A stretch of DNA of 64,000 bases, taken from Rhizobium johnstonii 3841. GTDB lineage: Bacteria > Pseudomonadota > Alphaproteobacteria > Rhizobiales > Rhizobiaceae. Location of the stretch: assembly GCF_000009265.1 (NCBI RefSeq), contig NC_008380.1, forward strand, positions 2,361,501-2,425,500, read 5' to 3'. This document shows positions 11,263 through 21,464 of the stretch, piece after piece. The translations under genes were made by a program, and so were the position numbers. The notes below the pieces were generated by a model. It searched no databases. It was not told the origin of the DNA and saw only the letters and a list, made by a program, of their open reading frames with translations. Each line of letters starts with the position of its first letter. Within the stretch, counting starts at the first letter, position 1.

Positions 11263-11766
11263 TCAGGCGGCAAGGAGCGAGCGCACCATTTCCAGCGCCG
11301 TCCTGATCGTCGCCAGCCGAACCTCGCTGCGGCCGATATCGCCATAGAGCATCTTTCGATGGATGAGCGCGCCGTCGCGCGATTTGGCGGCGAGATGCAC
11401 GAGGCCGATCGGCTTTTCTGCCGATCCGCCGCCGGGGCCGGCAATGCCTGTGACGGCAACGGCGATCTCGGCGCGCGAGCGGAAGAGGGCGCCCTGCACC
11501 ATCTGCCGCGCCGTTTCCTCGGAGACCGCCCCGAAGCGCAGCAGCGTTTCTGTCTGCACGCCAAGCATCTCGATCTTCGCGCTATTCGTATAGGTGACGA
11601 AGCCGCGGTCGACGACGGCGGACGAACCCGAAATCTCCGTCAGCGCCCCGGCGATCAGCCCGCCGGTGCAGGATTCGGCGGTCGAGACCATCAGCCCTGC
11701 GGCCGTGAAGTCACGGATGATCGTCTCCGCCGCCGAAAGGATATCGTCGGGAAAAAGGCTCATCAT
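11263..11766 (-). CDS. CinA-family nicotinamide-nucleotide amidohydrolase
   Basis: 167 residues, the stand-alone C-terminal CinA domain without the N-terminal MoaB-like part. [23 protein letters not shown] and [20 protein letters not shown] are the family signatures, with the nucleophilic Ser in AESCTGG. Members deamidate NMN to NaMN in pyridine nucleotide salvage (PncC). Its start overlaps the ispDF stop by 4 bp, so it is translationally coupled and co-transcribed with that gene. Confidence 0.92.
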
Positions 11767-12980
11767 TTCCTCCCGCGATAGACGACGGTCGCCGTGGCGA
11801 TCGCCGCGATGCCTTCGCGCCGGCCGACGAAGCCGATCGTCTCATTGGTCGTCGCCTTGACCGAGCAACGCTCGATATCGATGCCGAGATAGTCCGATAG
11901 TTTCGCCCGCATGGCGTCGCGATGCGGGCCGACCTTGGGCGCCTCGGCGATCAGCGAGACGTCGGCATTCATGATCGTGCCGCCGCGCTCGCGCACGATC
12001 CGGGCGGCATGCTCGATGAAGATCCGCGAGGCCGCCCCCTTCCATTGCGGGTCGGACGGCGGGAAATGATCGCCGATATCGCCGGCGCCGCAGGTGGCGA
12101 GCAGCGCGTCCGTCAGCGCATGCAGCGCAACGTCGGCATCGGAGTGTCCTTTCAGCTTCTGGTCATGCGGAATGAACACGCCGCAGAGCGTCACGCCATC
12201 GCCCGCGACGAGCTGGTGCACGTCGTAGCCGTTGCCGGTGCGCACGTCTGGAAGCAGCGAAGCCGAGAGCTTGTCGTCGGCCATGGCGATATCGTCTTTG
12301 ACCGTCAGCTTGACGTTGTCGGCGGTGCCCTCGACGATCGTCACCGGAATGCCCAGCCATTCGGCGATCGAGGCGTCGTCGGTGAAATCGCTTCGACCGC
12401 TTGCGGCCGCCTTCTCATGCGCCTCGAGGATCGTTTCGAAGGCGAAGGATTGCGGCGTCTGCGCCGCGTAAAGATGCTCGCGTGAAACCGTCGTCAGCAC
12501 GGTGCCGGCGTTGTCGGCGCGTTTCAGCGTATCGGTGACCGGGATCGCCGGCAGGACCGCCTGCGCGCCGGCGTCAAGGCTCTCGGCGATGCGATCGAGA
12601 AGCGCATGATCGAAGAATGGCCGCACGGCATCGTGGATCAGCACATGGCTGATTTGCTTGTCCTTGAGGTATCTGAGGCCGGCAAGCACGGATTGCTGCC
12701 TGGTCGCACCCCCATGCACCGTTTCGATCGGCGTTGCCGAGATGATGTGACGGAAGGCTCTCGCAAACAGCGCCTCGTCATCGGGATGGATGACGACGAC
12801 GATCTCAGTTGCCGCTTCCCATGTCATGAAGTTTTCAAGCGTATGCACGATAACCGGCTTGCCGCCGATCATGCGATACTGCTTGGGGCCTTCCTTGGAT
12901 GATCCCGCGCGCTCGCCGCGGCCGGCGGCCACGATGACAATTCCAGCCGATATCGGTTGCTTAGAAGGCATTTGCAGCAT
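11763..12980 (-). CDS. ispDF: Bifunctional IspD/IspF (MEP pathway)
   Basis: 405 residues. N-terminal IspD (about 8-235; [20 protein letters not shown] nucleotide-binding loop, HDAVRPFFD) makes CDP-methylerythritol. C-terminal IspF (about 245-405; GNGYDVHQL metal-binding Asp/His, [45 protein letters not shown]) makes the cyclic diphosphate. The fusion is common in alphaproteobacteria. AGGGGA precedes the ATG at 12980; a second ATG lies nine bases later. Transcribed away from dusB, so the 145-bp gap holds both promoters. Confidence 0.97.
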
Positions 12981-13125
12981 AAATCCCCTAAATTATGCGG
13001 AATTGACCCGAGTGCTCTAACGTCTTGCTTATGCCTTTTCCAGCATCTGCCCGAAAAATATCAATTCCGGTCGCAGCCCCCTTGGCAAGCCAGGGAATAG
13101 TGGCTAAAAATAATGCAGTTCTATT

Positions 13126-14142
13126 GTGTGCCCGAAAGATAATCATTTGATTTCCAAGGACCTCGCAGCGCCTTTCCAAATCGGACCCGTGTCCGTGCGG
13201 AACCGCGTTGTACTGGCGCCGATGTCCGGCGTCACGGATATGCCCTTCCGCGAGCTTGCCTGGCGCTTCGGCGCCGGCCTCGTCGTCACCGAAATGGTGG
13301 CGAGCCGCGAATTGGTCAATGACACGGCCGAATCCTGGTCGCGGCTCAGCGCTGCGGGCTTCCGGCCGCATATGGTGCAGCTTGCCGGGCGCGAGGCGCA
13401 CTGGATGGCGGAGGCCGCCAAGATCGCCGCCGATCACGGCGCCGATATCATCGACATCAACATGGGTTGCCCGGCAAAGAAAGTGATCGGTGGTTATTCC
13501 GGATCGGCGCTGATGCGTGATCCCGATCACGCGATCGGGCTCATCGAGGCGACGGTCAAGGCTGTCGACATTCCGGTGACGCTGAAGATGCGCCTTGGCT
13601 GGGATGAGAATTCGATCAACGCGCCTGATATCGCCCGCCGCGCCGAGGCGGCCGGCGTCCAGCTTGTGACCATTCATGGGCGCACCCGCATGCAATTCTA
13701 TGAAGGCCGCGCCGATTGGGATGCGATCCGCGCCGTCCGCGAAGTGATCTCCATTCCGCTGATCGCCAATGGCGATGTCGAAACCGCTGGCGATGCGCAG
13801 GAAATATTGCGCCGCTCCGGCGCCGATGCCGTGATGATCGGCAGGGGCTGCCAGGGCAGGCCGTGGCATGCCGGCGTCATATCGGGGGCGCCCGAGCCGC
13901 TACCACCTGAGATAGCCGATATCGCCATCGAACATTATCGGATGATGCTGGATTTCTACGGCGAGGCGGTGGCGATCCGCCACGCCCGCAAGCACCTTGG
14001 CTGGTATCTCCAGCGTTTCGCGCCTGATCTGTCAGGCGCTGAAAAGGCTGCGATCATGACCTCGCGCGATCCGCGCGAAGTGGCCGCGCGTCTTTACGAT
14101 GCATTGGCGGCCAGTGTTGTCGACAGCCGGGAGGCGGCATGA
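13126..14142 (+). CDS. dusB: tRNA-dihydrouridine synthase B (NifR3)
   Basis: 338 residues if it begins at GTG 13126. A TTG at 13147, preceded by GAAAG and giving [13 protein letters not shown] as the first residues, may be the true start. FMN-dependent TIM barrel reducing uridines in t[18 protein letters not shown], the active-site Cys in NMGCPAKKV, and [16 protein letters not shown]. In rhizobia it is the first gene of the nifR3-ntrBC operon. Its stop overlaps the ntrB start by 4 bp, which matches that arrangement. Confidence 0.95.
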   Translation: MCPKDNHLISKDLAAPFQIGPVSVRNRVVLAPMSGVTDMPFRELAWRFGAGLVVTEMVASRELVNDTAESWSRLSAAGFRPHMVQLAGREAHWMAEAAKIAADHGADIIDINMGCPAKKVIGGYSGSALMRDPDHAIGLIEATVKAVDIPVTLKMRLGWDENSINAPDIARRAEAAGVQLVTIHGRTRMQFYEGRADWDAIRAVREVISIPLIANGDVETAGDAQEILRRSGADAVMIGRGCQGRPWHAGVISGAPEPLPPEIADIAIEHYRMMLDFYGEAVAIRHARKHLGWYLQRFAPDLSGAEKAAIMTSRDPREVAARLYDALAASVVDSREAA

Positions 14143-15293
14143 CGAAGGATATGACATCTCCGTCCGATCACGCCGGCGGGACTGTCGCCATGGCCGTGCT
14201 GAACGCCATCCAGAACCCCGTCGTCATGGTCGACGAATCCGGCTTCGTCGTTTTCGCCAATTGGGAGGCGGAGGCCTTTTTCGGCGCCAGCGCCTCGCAT
14301 CTGGCGCGTTACCGCATCTCGACCTTCATTCCTTTCGGCAGCCCGCTGCTCGCCCTGATCGACCAGGTGCGCGAGCGCAAGGCGCCGGTCAACGAATATC
14401 GCGTCGACCTGAGTTCGCCCCGCCTCGGCCAGGATAAGCTCGTCGATCTCTACGTCGCCCCTGTGCTCAGCGAGCCCGGCGCCGTCGTCATCGTCTTCCA
14501 GGAACGCTCGATGGCCGACAAGATCGACCGGCAGCTGACGCATCGCGCCGCCGCCCGCTCGGTGACCGGCCTTGCCTCGATGCTGGCGCATGAGATCAAG
14601 AACCCGCTCTCCGGCATCCGGGGTGCTGCCCAGCTGCTCGAACAGTCTGCGGTCGACGACGATCGGGCGCTGACCCGGCTGATCTGTGACGAGACCGATC
14701 GCATCGTCTCGCTAGTCGACCGCATGGAAGTCTTTTCCGACGAACGCCCTGTCGACCGCATGCCGGTCAACATCCATTCCGTGCTCGATCATGTGAAGGC
14801 GGTCGCCAAGGCGGGTTTTGCCCGCAACATCCGGGTCACCGAGAGTTACGATCCGTCGCTGCCGGCCGTCTATGCCAATCGCGACCAGCTCGTCCAGGTC
14901 TTCCTCAATCTGGTGAAGAACGCCGCCGAAGCGGTCGGCGATCGGCCGGACGGCGAAATCATGCTGACGACGGCCTATCGCCCCGGCATCCGTCTTTCGG
15001 TCGCCGGCACGCGCGAAAAGATCTCGCTGCCGCTGGAGTTCTGCGTCCACGATAACGGCCCCGGCGTCCCCCTCGATCTGTTGCCGCATCTCTTCGATCC
15101 TTTCATCACCACCAAGCCGAACGGCAGCGGCCTCGGACTGGCGCTGGTCGCCAAGATCATCGGCGATCACGGCGGCATCATCGAATGCGACAGCCAGAAC
15201 AGCCGCACGACATTCCGCGTTCTCATGCCGGCGTCGAAGGACGCCTCGCTTGAAGACGCCTCTATAGCAAGCTCGACAGGACCTTCTCGATGA
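14139..15293 (+). CDS. ntrB: Nitrogen regulation sensor kinase NtrB
   Basis: 384 residues, cytosolic. PAS domain (about 20-125), HisKA box [20 protein letters not shown] with the phosphorylated His, and an ATPase region with N-box [15 protein letters not shown] and [11 protein letters not shown]. It phosphorylates and dephosphorylates NtrC in response to PII and nitrogen status. It overlaps dusB and ntrC by 4 bp on each side, so the three are translationally coupled. Confidence 0.97.
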   Translation: MTKDMTSPSDHAGGTVAMAVLNAIQNPVVMVDESGFVVFANWEAEAFFGASASHLARYRISTFIPFGSPLLALIDQVRERKAPVNEYRVDLSSPRLGQDKLVDLYVAPVLSEPGAVVIVFQERSMADKIDRQLTHRAAARSVTGLASMLAHEIKNPLSGIRGAAQLLEQSAVDDDRALTRLICDETDRIVSLVDRMEVFSDERPVDRMPVNIHSVLDHVKAVAKAGFARNIRVTESYDPSLPAVYANRDQLVQVFLNLVKNAAEAVGDRPDGEIMLTTAYRPGIRLSVAGTREKISLPLEFCVHDNGPGVPLDLLPHLFDPFITTKPNGSGLGLALVAKIIGDHGGIIECDSQNSRTTFRVLMPASKDASLEDASIASSTGPSR

Positions 15294-16741
15294 CAGCCAC
15301 GATCCTCGTTGCAGATGACGATGCGGCCATCCGGACCGTGCTCAACCAGGCTTTGAGCCGCGCCGGTTATGACGTCCGCATCACCTCCAACGCCGCTACC
15401 CTCTGGCGCTGGATTTCGGCAGGTGAGGGCGATCTGGTCGTCACCGATGTGGTGATGCCCGACGAGAACGCCTTTGATCTGCTGCCGCGCATCAAGAAGG
15501 CGCGGCCCGACCTGCCGGTCCTCGTCATGAGCGCCCAGAACACCTTCATGACCGCCATAAAGGCCTCGGAGAAGGGCGCCTACGACTATCTGCCGAAACC
15601 CTTCGACCTCACCGAACTGATCGGCATCATCGGCCGTGCGTTGGCCGAGCCGAAGCGCAAGCCCGCCAAGCTTGAAGACGATATGCAGGACGGCATGCCG
15701 CTCGTCGGCCGGTCGGCGGCGATGCAGGAAATCTACCGCGTGCTCGCCCGGCTGATGCAGACGGACCTGACGCTGATGATCACCGGCGAATCCGGCACCG
15801 GCAAGGAACTCGTCGCCCGCGCGCTGCATGATTACGGCAAGCGCCGCAACGGCCCGTTCGTCGCAATCAACATGGCGGCGATCCCGCGCGACCTGATCGA
15901 ATCCGAACTCTTCGGCCATGAGAAGGGCGCCTTCACCGGCGCGCAGACCCGCTCGACCGGCCGCTTCGAGCAGGCCGAAGGCGGCACGCTCTTCCTCGAC
16001 GAGATCGGCGACATGCCGATGGACGCCCAGACGCGGCTCTTACGCGTCCTGCAGCAGGGCGAATACACCACCGTCGGCGGCCGCACGCCGATCCGCACCG
16101 ATGTGCGCATCGTTGCCGCCACCAACAAGGACCTGAAGCAGGCGATCAACCAGGGCCTCTTCCGCGAGGATCTCTATTACCGCCTCAATGTCGTGCCGCT
16201 GCGCCTGCCGCCGCTGCGCGACCGCGCCGAGGACATCCCCGATCTGGTGCGCCATTTCATCCAGCAGGCCGAAAAGGAAGGCCTCGGCTCCAAGCGCTTC
16301 GATCAGGAAGCGCTCGAACTGATGAAGGCCTATGCCTGGCCGGGCAACGTCCGCGAGCTGGAAAACCTCATCCGCCGCCTGATGGCGCTCTATCCACAGG
16401 ATGTGATCACCCGCGAGATCATCGACGCGGAACTCCGTTCCGACGTGCCTGACAGCCCGATCGACAAGGGGCCGATGCGCAGCGGCTCGATGACGATCGC
16501 CCAGGCGGTCGAGGAGAACATGCGCAGCTATTTCGCAGGATTCGGCGACAATCTGCCGCCGCCCGGCCTCTATGATCGCGTGCTGACCGAAATGGAATAT
16601 CCGCTGATCCTCGCCGCACTGACGGCGACACGCGGCAACCAGATCAAGGCGGCCGATCTTCTCGGTCTCAACCGCAACACCTTGCGCAAGAAGATCAGGG
16701 AACTTGGCGTCTCGGTCTACAGGAGTTCCCGCACCGCCTGA
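15290..16741 (+). CDS. ntrC: Nitrogen regulation response regulator NtrC
   Basis: 483 residues. Receiver domain (1-120; [10 protein letters not shown], phospho-acceptor Asp in [10 protein letters not shown]), AAA+ domain (about 140-375; Walker A GESGTGKE, an intact sigma54-contacting GAFTGA, Walker [12 protein letters not shown]) and a Fis-type helix-turn-helix at the end ([21 protein letters not shown]). Activates sigma54 promoters under nitrogen limitation. In the rhizobia I know, ntrY follows directly; here about 24 kb of other genes intervene. Confidence 0.97.
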   Translation: MTATILVADDDAAIRTVLNQALSRAGYDVRITSNAATLWRWISAGEGDLVVTDVVMPDENAFDLLPRIKKARPDLPVLVMSAQNTFMTAIKASEKGAYDYLPKPFDLTELIGIIGRALAEPKRKPAKLEDDMQDGMPLVGRSAAMQEIYRVLARLMQTDLTLMITGESGTGKELVARALHDYGKRRNGPFVAINMAAIPRDLIESELFGHEKGAFTGAQTRSTGRFEQAEGGTLFLDEIGDMPMDAQTRLLRVLQQGEYTTVGGRTPIRTDVRIVAATNKDLKQAINQGLFREDLYYRLNVVPLRLPPLRDRAEDIPDLVRHFIQQAEKEGLGSKRFDQEALELMKAYAWPGNVRELENLIRRLMALYPQDVITREIIDAELRSDVPDSPIDKGPMRSGSMTIAQAVEENMRSYFAGFGDNLPPPGLYDRVLTEMEYPLILAALTATRGNQIKAADLLGLNRNTLRKKIRELGVSVYRSSRTA

Positions 16742-16854
16742 GTGTCCGGGCTTTCACGGTGCTGCGGTGAAGACCAAGAAGATTGCTCTGTGGTCCTCAT
16801 CCATCAGCGTTCCATGCAATTCCGTTCGGCAGAGAGCATCGTCGATCTGCGAAT

Positions 16855-17103
16855 TCACTTTGGAAACAGGAAGGTCAGCGCCAGCCGGAAGCGAAGTCCT
16901 TCCGGGCCGTTCACCGCAGCGTCTGCCAATAGCGGATACCGGCCGTCAGGCTGATCGGCTGCTATAGTTGAACTGGAACAGGACGCTGATCAGCGAAGCG
17001 ATCGGATTCGACAGCTTCTTCGCGAGTTCTTCTCTCGACTGGGCGTTTGCTGCACCTGAGGACAGAACCAGAGCCGCGGCAAGCAGCATCATCCGACACG
17101 TCA
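16855..17103 (-). pseudogene. Remnant of an outer-membrane transporter (neuromedin-U-like) gene
   Basis: From the ATG at 17103 the frame reads a signal peptide (MTCRMMLLAAALVLSSGAAN, then an Ala-Gln cleavage site) and the mature start LAKKLSNPIASLISV, typical of this 250-300-residue family. It then jumps within a few codons to the family's C-terminal end: SLTAGIRYW, followed after a one-base slip by DAAVNGPEGLRF and LALTFLFPK with a stop at 16855. So an internal deletion removed most of the barrel, and a frameshift near 16900 breaks the rest. It lies downstream of, and in the same direction as, the outer-membrane protein gene. Confidence 0.7.
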
Positions 17104-17160
17104 TGAGCTTGATTGACGTCTCCACCGTGCCAAACTCGATCTGCTGTTCCAGACGTCGTT

Positions 17161-17949
17161 TCAGAAGTGGATGACGAGGCCGAGGATTGGACCCTGTTGG
17201 ACGACGTCGAAGACAAAGCCGTCGTTGTCGTAATCAACGCCGAGTGCGCGGTATCCCGCGACGGCCGAGATCGTGTCGGTGAACTTGTAGCCGAGCGCGA
17301 GCGCCACATCCCAGTCGAGATCCGCGCCGCCGGCGCCGACGAGACCCCATCCTGTCAGATAGATCTCCGGCGTGAAGAAGTAATTGCCTCGGACGCCCAC
17401 CAGACCGTCGACCCATGTCGCGCTGTCATCTTGCTCGACGCCACCGAGGATCCCGCCATTGAAGGAGATGTTGGTGTCGACCGACCACACCCGTATGCCG
17501 CCGACGACATCGAGGTGCCCCGACTGGTCCTCCAGCACCGAGTAGCCGACACCGAGAAGTCCGGCGAAGGTCTTTGAGGTGACGTCGACGCTGTCGGCGA
17601 GGATGCCAAGCGGCGTGTTCGCGTCTGCGCCAAGCTTGGTGTAGATGATGTCGCCGAAGATGCTGAACCGGTCGTACCGCGCTTCACCCGCGGCCATGAA
17701 GGCGAAATCGAGGTTCTGCAGGATGTCGCCGAAATCGGAGTCGATATGAACCTCTGGTAATCCGAACTGCGCAATGTCTCCTGAAATCCCTGCCATCCAG
17801 AAATACGGCGCGACGGTGAAAGTCCAACCGCTAGGGCTCTCGACTACTTTTGCATCGGTTGTTAGCGGCGTCGGATCGGCTGCCCAGCCGGGCGAGGTTG
17901 CCACGAGACCCGCGCAAAGGACCGCCGCGCGTAGAAGAAAAGCCGTCAT
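17161..17949 (-). CDS. Outer-membrane beta-barrel protein (unknown function)
   Basis: 262 residues from the ATG at 17949, which has GAGGGGAC upstream and opens a clean signal peptide (FLLRAAVLCAGLVATSPGWAA). The mature part alternates amphipathic strands such as TFTVAPYFWMAGISGDI, RYDRFSIFGDIIYTKLG and TWVDGLVGVRGNYFF, and ends in IHF: the aromatic C-terminal residue is a barrel-assembly signal. It probably forms a small outer-membrane barrel. It belongs to the sulfatase cluster by direction and by an operator-like site 101 bp upstream (18051). Confidence 0.75.
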   Translation of the reverse strand: MTAFLLRAAVLCAGLVATSPGWAADPTPLTTDAKVVESPSGWTFTVAPYFWMAGISGDIAQFGLPEVHIDSDFGDILQNLDFAFMAAGEARYDRFSIFGDIIYTKLGADANTPLGILADSVDVTSKTFAGLLGVGYSVLEDQSGHLDVVGGIRVWSVDTNISFNGGILGGVEQDDSATWVDGLVGVRGNYFFTPEIYLTGWGLVGAGGADLDWDVALALGYKFTDTISAVAGYRALGVDYDNDGFVFDVVQQGPILGLVIHF

Positions 17950-18050
17950 GAAAGTCCCCTCTGCTTTGTCGGTCTCCATCGTGGTCGCCGACGAATCGAA
18001 CATATCATCGATCTCCGCTCAACTCTGGCGCAACACCCGCCTGCGGATAA

Positions 18051-18068
18051 GTATGTTACAGTAGCATC
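18051..18068. promoter_or_regulatory. Sulfatase-cluster operator site 1
   Basis: GTATGTTACAGTAGCATC: exact GTA-N2-TTAC half-site followed by a degenerate second half. It lies 101 bp before the outer-membrane protein start. One of a set of similar sites before genes of this cluster (also near 19323, 21268, 24449, 25182, 26437 and 26597). Confidence 0.5.
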
Positions 18069-18188
18069 TGTCCGTCTGCGACATTGCCGCGCTTGTCCTG
18101 CCGATGTCGGAGCTAGGGTCTGCAGCTCCGCGGTGGCCGATTTCCCTCATGCTGGGCGCTTGTCGAATGCGGTCGCCGGGCCTGTTTT

Positions 18189-18401
18189 CTAGCAATTATA
18201 GACGCCGACGGCGCAACGCCGGACCGAGCGGCGCGCAACTCCAGCGACACTCACGGGTGTCAGCGGGCGGCCGACCCTGGCCTCTGCTGGCGTGAAGACG
18301 CCATCCAGTCCCGGAATCGAAAGCCCGTTTCCAAGTTCGAGGCCGGACACGCCGATCGCCGCAGCGAGTAGCAGGAGTTTCAGTTTTCTCACGGCGGTCA
18401 T
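18189..18401 (-). CDS. Small exported protein linked to DUF2092 gene
   Basis: 70 residues. A basic start and hydrophobic stretch (KLKLLLLAAAIGVSG) suggest export; the end is basic and carries two Cys (RRCAVGVYNC). Its ATG overlaps the stop of the DUF2092 gene by 4 bp, a strong sign of coupled translation and of a real gene. I do not recognise a characterised family, though similar small proteins with a PLTPVSVAGVARR segment occur beside DUF2092 genes in my recollection. Confidence 0.65.
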   Translation of the reverse strand: MTAVRKLKLLLLAAAIGVSGLELGNGLSIPGLDGVFTPAEARVGRPLTPVSVAGVARRSVRRCAVGVYNC

Positions 18402-19207
18402 TTGGTGCCTCCCATGGCAAAGTGATCAGGAAGCTCGTCGGTATCGGCAAGCTTCGTCAGGTCGACTTTCTTGGCGTTCGTGGTGTTTTTGAAATCGAAA
18501 TCCTCGGCAACGACATCGGTGCCTGTCTTCCAGTCACTGATCTGGACGCTGTATTGTGGGCCCTGATCCACCTGGCTTGCGGTAATGACATATCGACAGG
18601 GATACGGACGCTCGCCCTGAGCGATCCATATCTGCCAGTCGACTTCCTTGGTGCGGAATGCAAGGTGGTCGCATTCGACGCCGCCGATCACACCGCTGCC
18701 GAGGTCCTTGACGTCGACCACGTCGCGCATCAGCTCGTCATAGGCATCCGGGAGCAGAAGGTCGGCACCCGGTATGGGTCTGTGGAGCTTGTCCCGCAAT
18801 TCGTCGATCAGGTGTTCTACGGTGCCTGGAACTTCTACCTGGGCATAGAGGTTGGCATTCTTGCCGAGCAGCGAGAGCGTCTTGCCGTCGAATGTGACCT
18901 CAACGTTGGCGAACCCGCCAAACCGGGTAACCCGGAGTTTATCCGGCCGACCCATTTCAATCTTGCCGGAACTTGCCAGCAGAAGCTTCTGATGGTCGAC
19001 GGTGACGACCTCCAGGTTGGTGTCATACGAAAAGGAGATCGCCTTTTCTGCTGCCAGGTAGTCGGACATTGTTTTCACGAGCTTCTTGGTGTCTGCGTCG
19101 GCAGCGCTTGCAGCCGATCCGGATCCCAAGGTGATCATCAAGCCGAGTGCCGCGGAAGACACCGCCGCCACGACAGGGTGCAAGGCTCGCTGGGGTGCTT
19201 TGGTCAT
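18398..19207 (-). CDS. DUF2092 periplasmic protein
   Basis: 269 residues. Signal peptide (about 1-35, ending GSGSAASAA), then a LolA-like fold suggested by MSDYLAAEKAISFSYDTNLEVV, SSGKIEMGRPDKLRVTRFGG and GGVECDHLAFRTKEVDWQIWI, the pattern of the DUF2092 family of predicted periplasmic proteins. Possible role: binding a hydrophobic group or lipoprotein in the periplasm. First gene of a two-gene unit with the small 18189-18401 protein. An operator-like site lies 115 bp upstream. Confidence 0.8.
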   Translation of the reverse strand: MTKAPQRALHPVVAAVSSAALGLMITLGSGSAASAADADTKKLVKTMSDYLAAEKAISFSYDTNLEVVTVDHQKLLLASSGKIEMGRPDKLRVTRFGGFANVEVTFDGKTLSLLGKNANLYAQVEVPGTVEHLIDELRDKLHRPIPGADLLLPDAYDELMRDVVDVKDLGSGVIGGVECDHLAFRTKEVDWQIWIAQGERPYPCRYVITASQVDQGPQYSVQISDWKTGTDVVAEDFDFKNTTNAKKVDLTKLADTDELPDHFAMGGTK

Positions 19208-19322
19208 CGACGAATCCCTTCTAGATGGTTTGGTCGGACGACTGAGGTCGCTCCCTGGGTCTCGAGTGTGAAAGAACGATAATCAGCGACCACAGCCTAC
19301 ACCCAGAAGACAGCGTGCGCGT

Positions 19323-19342
19323 GTAACATCGGGTATGTTCTG
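19323..19342. promoter_or_regulatory. Sulfatase-cluster operator site 2
   Basis: The 20 bases here agree at 15 of 20 positions with the site upstream of sulfatase 1 (24449-24468), sharing GTAACAT, GTATG and the final CTG. It is a weaker match to the palindromic form. Lies 115 bp before the DUF2092 gene, in the gap after the TPR regulator gene. Confidence 0.45.
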
Positions 19343-19365
19343 TGCCAGTCGTCCTGGCAGTAGCG

Positions 19366-21204
19366 CTACCGCGGCTGAAGGGCCTTGGAGTCGTCGATCG
19401 GCAGCGACATGGTCGCCTGCACCTCGTCCCTCACAAGCAGCCCGGCCGTTCGCAGATCGGCAATCATTCGCGCCCGGTCCTGTGGCTGGAAATTGCGGAC
19501 CTTGAGCTCGGCCACGATGTTCGGAATGAAGTCGGGTCTCATTTCGTTGAAGCGCGCGGCCTCGCTGCGGGCGTCGTCGATCATTCCTGCGTCGACGTAG
19601 ATGACGGCAGCCACCGCATGGAATAGCGGGAACTTCTGCAGGTCCGCCTGCCTGATCTCGATGACCGCGGTCTTGTCGTCGTGCAGCATGTAGGCTGCGA
19701 GTGCGCGCGTTCCGCGGTAGTAGCCGCCGCCGGCAGGGTTGAGAGCAATGGCGCGATCCAGTAGCGCTGCCCCGCGCTGCCACTCCCCGCTCATCGCCAG
19801 CCGGGTACCAAATTCTGCCAGCAATTCGGTGTCGTTCGGATTGGTCGCCAGTGCCCGTTCGCCGATCTGAAGTGCCTCCGAAACCCGCTGGCTGAAAAAC
19901 AACGTTGTCATCAGCGCCTGAAGGGCGCGGGTGTTGCCGGGATCCAGTTGAACGGCACGGCGGGCGGCTTGAAAGCTGCGATCTATCGGCGTGGACGAAA
20001 TGGGCTTCCGGTTGAACCTGAAACGATCCTCGTCGAGATAGATTATGGACAGCATCGCCCAGGCGGTCGCAAAGGATGGGTAGCGGGCGACAGCACTTTC
20101 GAGGCAGTTTCGAACCTCTCCGTGCCGCTCGATGCTTAACTCGGCACGGTAGGCATAAAAGCTCAGCGTGCAGCCGTAGCTGCCAAGATCATCAGGCGGC
20201 GGATTGGAGACATCGGCCTGGGCCATGATGCCATAGGGCTGAGCCACCGCGGTCGCAACCTTGTTTGCGACGTCGGACTGGATGGTGAACAGGTCGCGGA
20301 CGCCGATGTCGTCGTCGTAGGTCTGCGACCAGAGGATCTCATCGGTCTGCGTGTCGAGCAGACGTGCCGTCACACGCACGCGGCTTCCGGAGACGCGAAC
20401 ACCGCCTGCCAGCAGGAAGCGTGCGCCAAGTTCCCCGCGAATCCGCGATGTCTCCACCTCTGGCGGCAATGATCTGGACGTCTCGCGACCGAAGACCTTG
20501 ATCTCCTTGAAGCGGGGAAGGGCAGTGAGGAGTTCCTCGGTCAGGCCCGTCGTGTAGAGTTCCGCCTGAGGACCATCACCGAGATTGGCAAATGGCGCGA
20601 TCACCAATGTCGGCCCATCAGATTCCGTTATGTCGGCAGTCGCAAACGGCCAGATCGAGCTAAATCGAATTGAGGTCAAGCCAGCCAGGGCTGAGGCGCC
20701 GCCCACGATCACGATCAACCCAAGAACCACCGTCCAGATATGTCGTCTTAAGCCGGGAAAAAGGGAGGAGGCGTGCTCCGGTGGCAGACTTTGGTCTTCA
20801 GCATCGGAATTGTCTTCGCTCGGACTAGTCCAGGCAAAGGTCGGCACGTAACCGCCTTTCGGAATGTCTATTCGGATCGGATCGTGTTGACCTGCTGTAA
20901 AATAATAGCGCTCGAGCACCCGCCTGAGCCTTCCGGCCTCGATCCGCACAACCGGATCATCCTGCGTGAAGCCGTTGGAGCGCTTGAAGACTTCGACGGC
21001 GATAGAGTAACCCTTGATCCGGTCTGCGCGCCCCGCAAGCGTCTCCTCCACGGCATAGGTAAGAAATGCAGCACTCCGACCGATATGCGGAAACTGCGGG
21101 CTGGTAATGATTCGATTAAGCTGAGCCCGAACATCATCATGGGTCGGGGGTGGGCGCGTCGAATCCGGCGCGATCTCACGCCGTGATGGCAATGTATCCT
21201 GCAC
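19366..21204 (-). CDS. Membrane-anchored regulator: winged-helix-like N-terminus, TolB-like domain, TPRs
   Basis: 612 residues. Residues about 22-125 (AAFLTYAVEETLAGRADRIK ... DDPVVRIEAGRLRRVLERYY ... IDIPKGGYVP) resemble the winged-helix DNA-binding domain of CadC/ToxR-type regulators. A membrane span follows at about 155-176, then a TolB-like domain (VIAPFANLGDGPQAELYTTGLTEELLTAL) and TPR units (about 340-590) in the periplasm. No cyclase catalytic domain, although relatives are often labelled adenylate cyclase. Candidate regulator of the sulfatase cluster; its own promoter carries a copy of the shared site at 21268. Confidence 0.75.
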   Translation of the reverse strand: MQDTLPSRREIAPDSTRPPPTHDDVRAQLNRIITSPQFPHIGRSAAFLTYAVEETLAGRADRIKGYSIAVEVFKRSNGFTQDDPVVRIEAGRLRRVLERYYFTAGQHDPIRIDIPKGGYVPTFAWTSPSEDNSDAEDQSLPPEHASSLFPGLRRHIWTVVLGLIVIVGGASALAGLTSIRFSSIWPFATADITESDGPTLVIAPFANLGDGPQAELYTTGLTEELLTALPRFKEIKVFGRETSRSLPPEVETSRIRGELGARFLLAGGVRVSGSRVRVTARLLDTQTDEILWSQTYDDDIGVRDLFTIQSDVANKVATAVAQPYGIMAQADVSNPPPDDLGSYGCTLSFYAYRAELSIERHGEVRNCLESAVARYPSFATAWAMLSIIYLDEDRFRFNRKPISSTPIDRSFQAARRAVQLDPGNTRALQALMTTLFFSQRVSEALQIGERALATNPNDTELLAEFGTRLAMSGEWQRGAALLDRAIALNPAGGGYYRGTRALAAYMLHDDKTAVIEIRQADLQKFPLFHAVAAVIYVDAGMIDDARSEAARFNEMRPDFIPNIVAELKVRNFQPQDRARMIADLRTAGLLVRDEVQATMSLPIDDSKALQPR

Positions 21205-21267
21205 GACTTGCTCCTCACCCGCTCTTGAGGGACGTGACTACCGGAGATTTTATTATCTATCTCTTTT

Positions 21268-21276
21268 GTAACCTAC
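21268..21276. promoter_or_regulatory. Sulfatase-cluster operator site 3 (upstream of regulator)
   Basis: GTAACCTAC on the plus strand, that is GTAGGTTAC reading toward the regulator gene, 63 bp before its start codon: an exact GTA-N2-TTAC half-site, identical to the halves at 26437 and 26597. The extended 20 bases also share a final ACTG with the 24449 site. It suggests autoregulation. Confidence 0.5.
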
Positions 21277-21464
21277 CGCAGAAACTGATCCTCGTCCATC
21301 AAAGGCACTGCATCGAGCCCGTTCGACGACTTCGCAAATCGAGGGAAGGGGACTCCAGGCGCGTGAACCGCAGAGGCAGGCATGGCGTCTTCGCCGCCTC
21401 GTAGCAGCCCGCGACCCGAAGCGGCCAAAGCCGTAAATGACCACCCAAGGAGCCACGACTCGGT

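Noticed and set aside
19366..21204. Labelling the TPR protein an adenylate cyclase
   Set aside because: Relatives are often so named, but no class III cyclase catalytic domain is visible; only the N-terminal winged-helix-like, TolB-like and TPR parts are present.
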